From Ignavibacteriota bacterium (GTDB lineage: Bacteria; Bacteroidota; Ignavibacteria; Ignavibacteriales; Melioribacteraceae), in NCBI GenBank assembly GCA_013112585.1, contig JABFGH010000022.1:1-64000 (forward strand): a DNA stretch of 64,000 nucleotides, given 5' to 3'. Positions 62,401 through 64,000 of the stretch are shown piece by piece. Below the pieces are notes generated by a model. It was not told where the DNA came from. It was given only the letters and a program-made list of their open reading frames with translations, and did no database searches. The translations under genes and the position numbers were made by a program. Numbering within the stretch: position 1 is the first letter of the stretch; each line of letters starts with the position of its first letter.

Positions 62401-64000
62401 CAGCTATAAAAATCTTGGCAGAGTTATATCGGATTCTTTAATTATTAAAGTTGAGGATGTTTACAATCAATTAAGTAATTATTCTCAAATAATTAAAAGG
62501 CAGCTTCCGCTTAATTATGATCAAATTTCCCTTTCAATACCAATTAAAGATTTACCGGGTGAACACACACTTAGAGTGATATTGGATGAAACAAATGTAA
62601 TTGATGAGTTTGATGAAACTGATAATTTAATTGAGTTAAATTATAATGTACTTACTGCAACAATAAGAACAACCAATATTTATGAAAGTGCTAACCTGAT
62701 TAATAATAAAATTGTTTTTCTCAATCCCTCTGCAGACCCCGGTGTAAATAATTTTAATCTTGAATTGAGTTTTAATAAAGAATTTGAAAATTCAGTTGTT
62801 CAATCAATTGCGATGGATACATTTTTCACCGGTTATAATCTTACGGGAGATTACCTGAATAATAAGTTTTGGGCACGTACAAAATTACCGAATAGTTCTC
62901 AATTAGGTATAACGCAAGAATTTTTACACGATAATGATAACGGTTTTTTTGCCGATGACAGCGGAGAATTTATTGGTCATGAAGGGGAAAATGTATCGTT
63001 TAGAAATAGTGTTTTTGCCATTGATACAAGTGAAATTAAATTTGAAGTCTTGTCTGCCGGGTACAATGATGGGCGAACGGCTTTAATTAGTTTGAACGGT
63101 CCAAACCTTATTCCCGAAAATACATTGCGGGGTCATCATATTATTGTTTTTAAGGATGTTACATTTGAATTCGTTGAATATAAAAGATTTGATGTGTTTA
63201 GTGGCGGAGCGCAAATAACTAATTATATAGATTATCTTGATGGATTAGACGAAAGTCATCTTTTATTTACAGCAGTTACTGATGAAGGCAGGGTAACTTC
63301 AGACGATTTGAAAAATAAGTTAAAAGAATTCGGAAGTGTTTACATTGATAGTTTAGTGGTCAGAGGCTCCTGGGCTTTTATTGGTAAGCGCAATGCTGCT
63401 CCCGGTTCCATGCCCGAGGCTGTATCAGCTCCTTTTGAAGGGAGAGTAAGCATAGATACCACTATCTTTAAACCTCAAACTTTCGGAAAATTAGTTACAC
63501 AAAATATTGGTCCGGCTTCTGAATGGGAAAACTTAAAAATTGATACTGAACTTTTTGGAGATTCACAAATAAAAGTTCGACCAATTGGAATTACAGAACT
63601 GGGTGAGAAAGACACTCTCGAATATCTTTCATTAATTAATGACCAATCTTCATTGACTGGTCTTTCCGGCGAACTTTATCCCACTTTGAAATTAATAGTT
63701 GAGTTGGAAGCTTCATCATCCGGAAATTCTCCTTTCTTTAAATCTGTTAAAGTAACACACAAAAAACTGCCCGAACTCGGAACAAATTTCCAGGTTGTTA
63801 ATCTTAGTCAGGATAGTGTTACGCAGGGTGAAGATATTAGTTTATCTTTTTACGTTTACAATATTGGAGATGTAAAAGCAGACAGCGTTAATGTTGAAAT
63901 TGAATTAATTGATTCTGAATTAGTTCGTGAGAAAGTTTTTGAACAGCAATTGGCTTCCCTTAATCCCTTTGAGAGAAAACAAGTTAATTTCACTTTTAAC
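59447..64000 (+). CDS. porU: Gingipain-family (C25) protease, PorU-like T9SS sortase, cut by the right edge
   Basis: An open frame of 1518 codons to the window end, without a stop. It has a signal peptide (about 1-21, ending SYGQ) and a long beta-rich prodomain-like region. A C25 catalytic domain has histidine H824 (SYLGHSGTQTWDN) and cysteine C855 (DFGCSTAKF). Adhesin-like and CARDB-like beta domains follow. The size and the absence of a gingipain-type haemagglutinin region favour PorU, the sortase that removes T9SS sorting domains and attaches cargo to the surface. That fits the three tagged proteins in the window. The missing C-terminus keeps the call provisional. Confidence 0.78.
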   Translation, partial: MKTKIFSCIILIAAFLNSYGQSNYITEKIIGNKFELIFKNEIPFNLEKKENKNIIKFQGFMDESKPGEFILPAKDIFINIPANTTPSVKLIPIKTTSINALPAINPNVLRINDSTKIYTEVSEPVLRRDENLFSVKGFLWIGNQYCIHLSVKPFYYNFNKRASIKLDEYQIQLSFDKNLDVSENSEIKRDELIANKKYLFPADKKDYIGDVITSDDWIDFSKTYLKIGTSEDAIYRISKQNLLSANVPANSINPKTFKMYWKGNEIPILVSGEQDNQFDDNDFIEFVGRKNYGDENYREPAEYNEPYTEYINKYSDTTIYWLTWDGADGKRTQTELVVNGSTTDTLEYYDELIHVETNHWYDFALGGSSVRREYPFIYENETWNWWGQNVGTRNFGFTASELYPNKPANAYVKLQSWSTNQSTNAHLLHLKINSNPSAYDSGYIDKYEVKTLHAAFSSDILSNGSNTLKTISEATLSNPNRCFGDWWEIEYPRYLKVMNDSLLFAYRNLTAPVFSNVKLTNIQSPNITLYKFYDDYNNIKVTNFNRTSDVITFADTVHQGQKYIITENAKIKSPVIYSTKQFVNLSNPSNQADYILITHPMFISVAETYISFIESNYGVTTKLINVYDIYDEFNYGFFAPEPIKDFLMTASSNWQQPAPKNVFIVGRANYDFHGYKTTYFNSPVEPNYVPSYGVPVSDNWFVIWDSTGAAIPQMNIGRLPARSVEEFQHFFSKHQNYISKNITDWNKKYLMLTGGNFTNPSQIARLKQVNDFIADNHVSPAPIGGIATHFYKTANPVTNFGPYPPEFVQKTFEEGSVFISYLGHSGTQTWDNSITDPTQLDNLVDRNPLISDFGCSTAKFAEPDITSFSELFVNGLNGQAIAYVGNTSLGYESTATTYPRYFYGKILRDSVYSLGDAHRLSKIDMLNEISSSGTYEVFSYTNTLVGDPIINLPIPAKPNLTISSDGITFTPSIPIDNKDSLQVTISYKNLGRVISDSLIIKVEDVYNQLSNYSQIIKRQLPLNYDQISLSIPIKDLPGEHTLRVILDETNVIDEFDETDNLIELNYNVLTATIRTTNIYESANLINNKIVFLNPSADPGVNNFNLELSFNKEFENSVVQSIAMDTFFTGYNLTGDYLNNKFWARTKLPNSSQLGITQEFLHDNDNGFFADDSGEFIGHEGENVSFRNSVFAIDTSEIKFEVLSAGYNDGRTALISLNGPNLIPENTLRGHHIIVFKDVTFEFVEYKRFDVFSGGAQITNYIDYLDGLDESHLLFTAVTDEGRVTSDDLKNKLKEFGSVYIDSLVVRGSWAFIGKRNAAPGSMPEAVSAPFEGRVSIDTTIFKPQTFGKLVTQNIGPASEWENLKIDTELFGDSQIKVRPIGITELGEKDTLEYLSLINDQSSLTGLSGELYPTLKLIVELEASSSGNSPFFKSVKVTHKKLPELGTNFQVVNLSQDSVTQGEDISLSFYVYNIGDVKADSVNVEIELIDSELVREKVFEQQLASLNPFERKQVNFTFN

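Noticed and set aside
1-64000. tRNA or rRNA genes
   Set aside because: No intergenic stretch showed a tRNA-like T-loop or acceptor pairing by eye, and no rRNA-like sequence was seen; a dedicated RNA scan was not possible here.

Overview
The window is AT-rich DNA, most likely from a free-living member of the Ignavibacteria / Bacteroidota-Chlorobi (FCB) group. Three lines of sequence evidence support this. Several secreted proteins end in a type IX secretion (T9SS) type A sorting domain with the NYPNPFNPST signature. A gingipain/PorU-like T9SS protease runs off the right edge. A purine nucleoside phosphorylase has the ITDEC signature usual in Bacteroidota, beside a class II (B12) ribonucleotide reductase. 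Genus assignment would be guesswork. Many genes start with TTG or GTG and few have strong Shine-Dalgarno sites.

Layout. (1) 0.4-11 kb: a Cache-PAS sensor kinase; a sulfur amino acid operon (cystathionine beta-synthase, cystathionine gamma-lyase/synthase, methionine gamma-lyase); a C69 dipeptidase; a YeiH-type exporter. (2) 11-18.7 kb, minus strand: T9SS-sorted proteins, a membrane class III cyclase, a zone of gene remnants (BRO-N and TerB fragments), a HEPN-MNT pair, TerB and MalQ. (3) 19-31 kb, plus strand: housekeeping genes nrdJ, YggS, DivIVA, PNP, ileS, a histone-like/DksA fusion, lspA and rluD. (4) 31-40.4 kb: two large T9SS-sorted multiheme cytochromes on the minus strand. Next to them are a sensor kinase with a c-type heme motif in its periplasmic domain, an NtrC-type sigma54 activator, and a 38-residue membrane microprotein. 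(5) 40.7-48.4 kb: cysS, a cluster of outer-membrane proteins and lipoproteins, and rsgA. (6) 48.6-59.4 kb: a TPR lipoprotein, DUF4292, an EnvC-like protein, then a surface polysaccharide cluster. (7) 59.4 kb to the end: the PorU-like protein.

The most interesting unit is region 4. I find -24/-12 (sigma54) promoter matches, with exact GG-N10-GC spacing, upstream of both cytochrome genes and upstream of the microprotein. Both cytochrome promoters also have a shared TTGTCACAGTG-type inverted element about 140-170 bp upstream, the usual place for an NtrC-family activator. This suggests a circuit: the heme-containing kinase senses a periplasmic redox or ligand signal, the NtrC regulator is phosphorylated, and sigma54 transcription makes cell-surface multiheme cytochromes, perhaps for extracellular electron transfer. 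It is an inference from sequence, but a testable one.

The window also carries many short palindromic and MITE-like repeats. One inverted-repeat element occurs twice (11.0 and 46.9 kb), and its copies differ by nested ~20 bp palindromes. A related palindrome sits in the loop of a transcription terminator. rsgA appears to use an ATT start codon.
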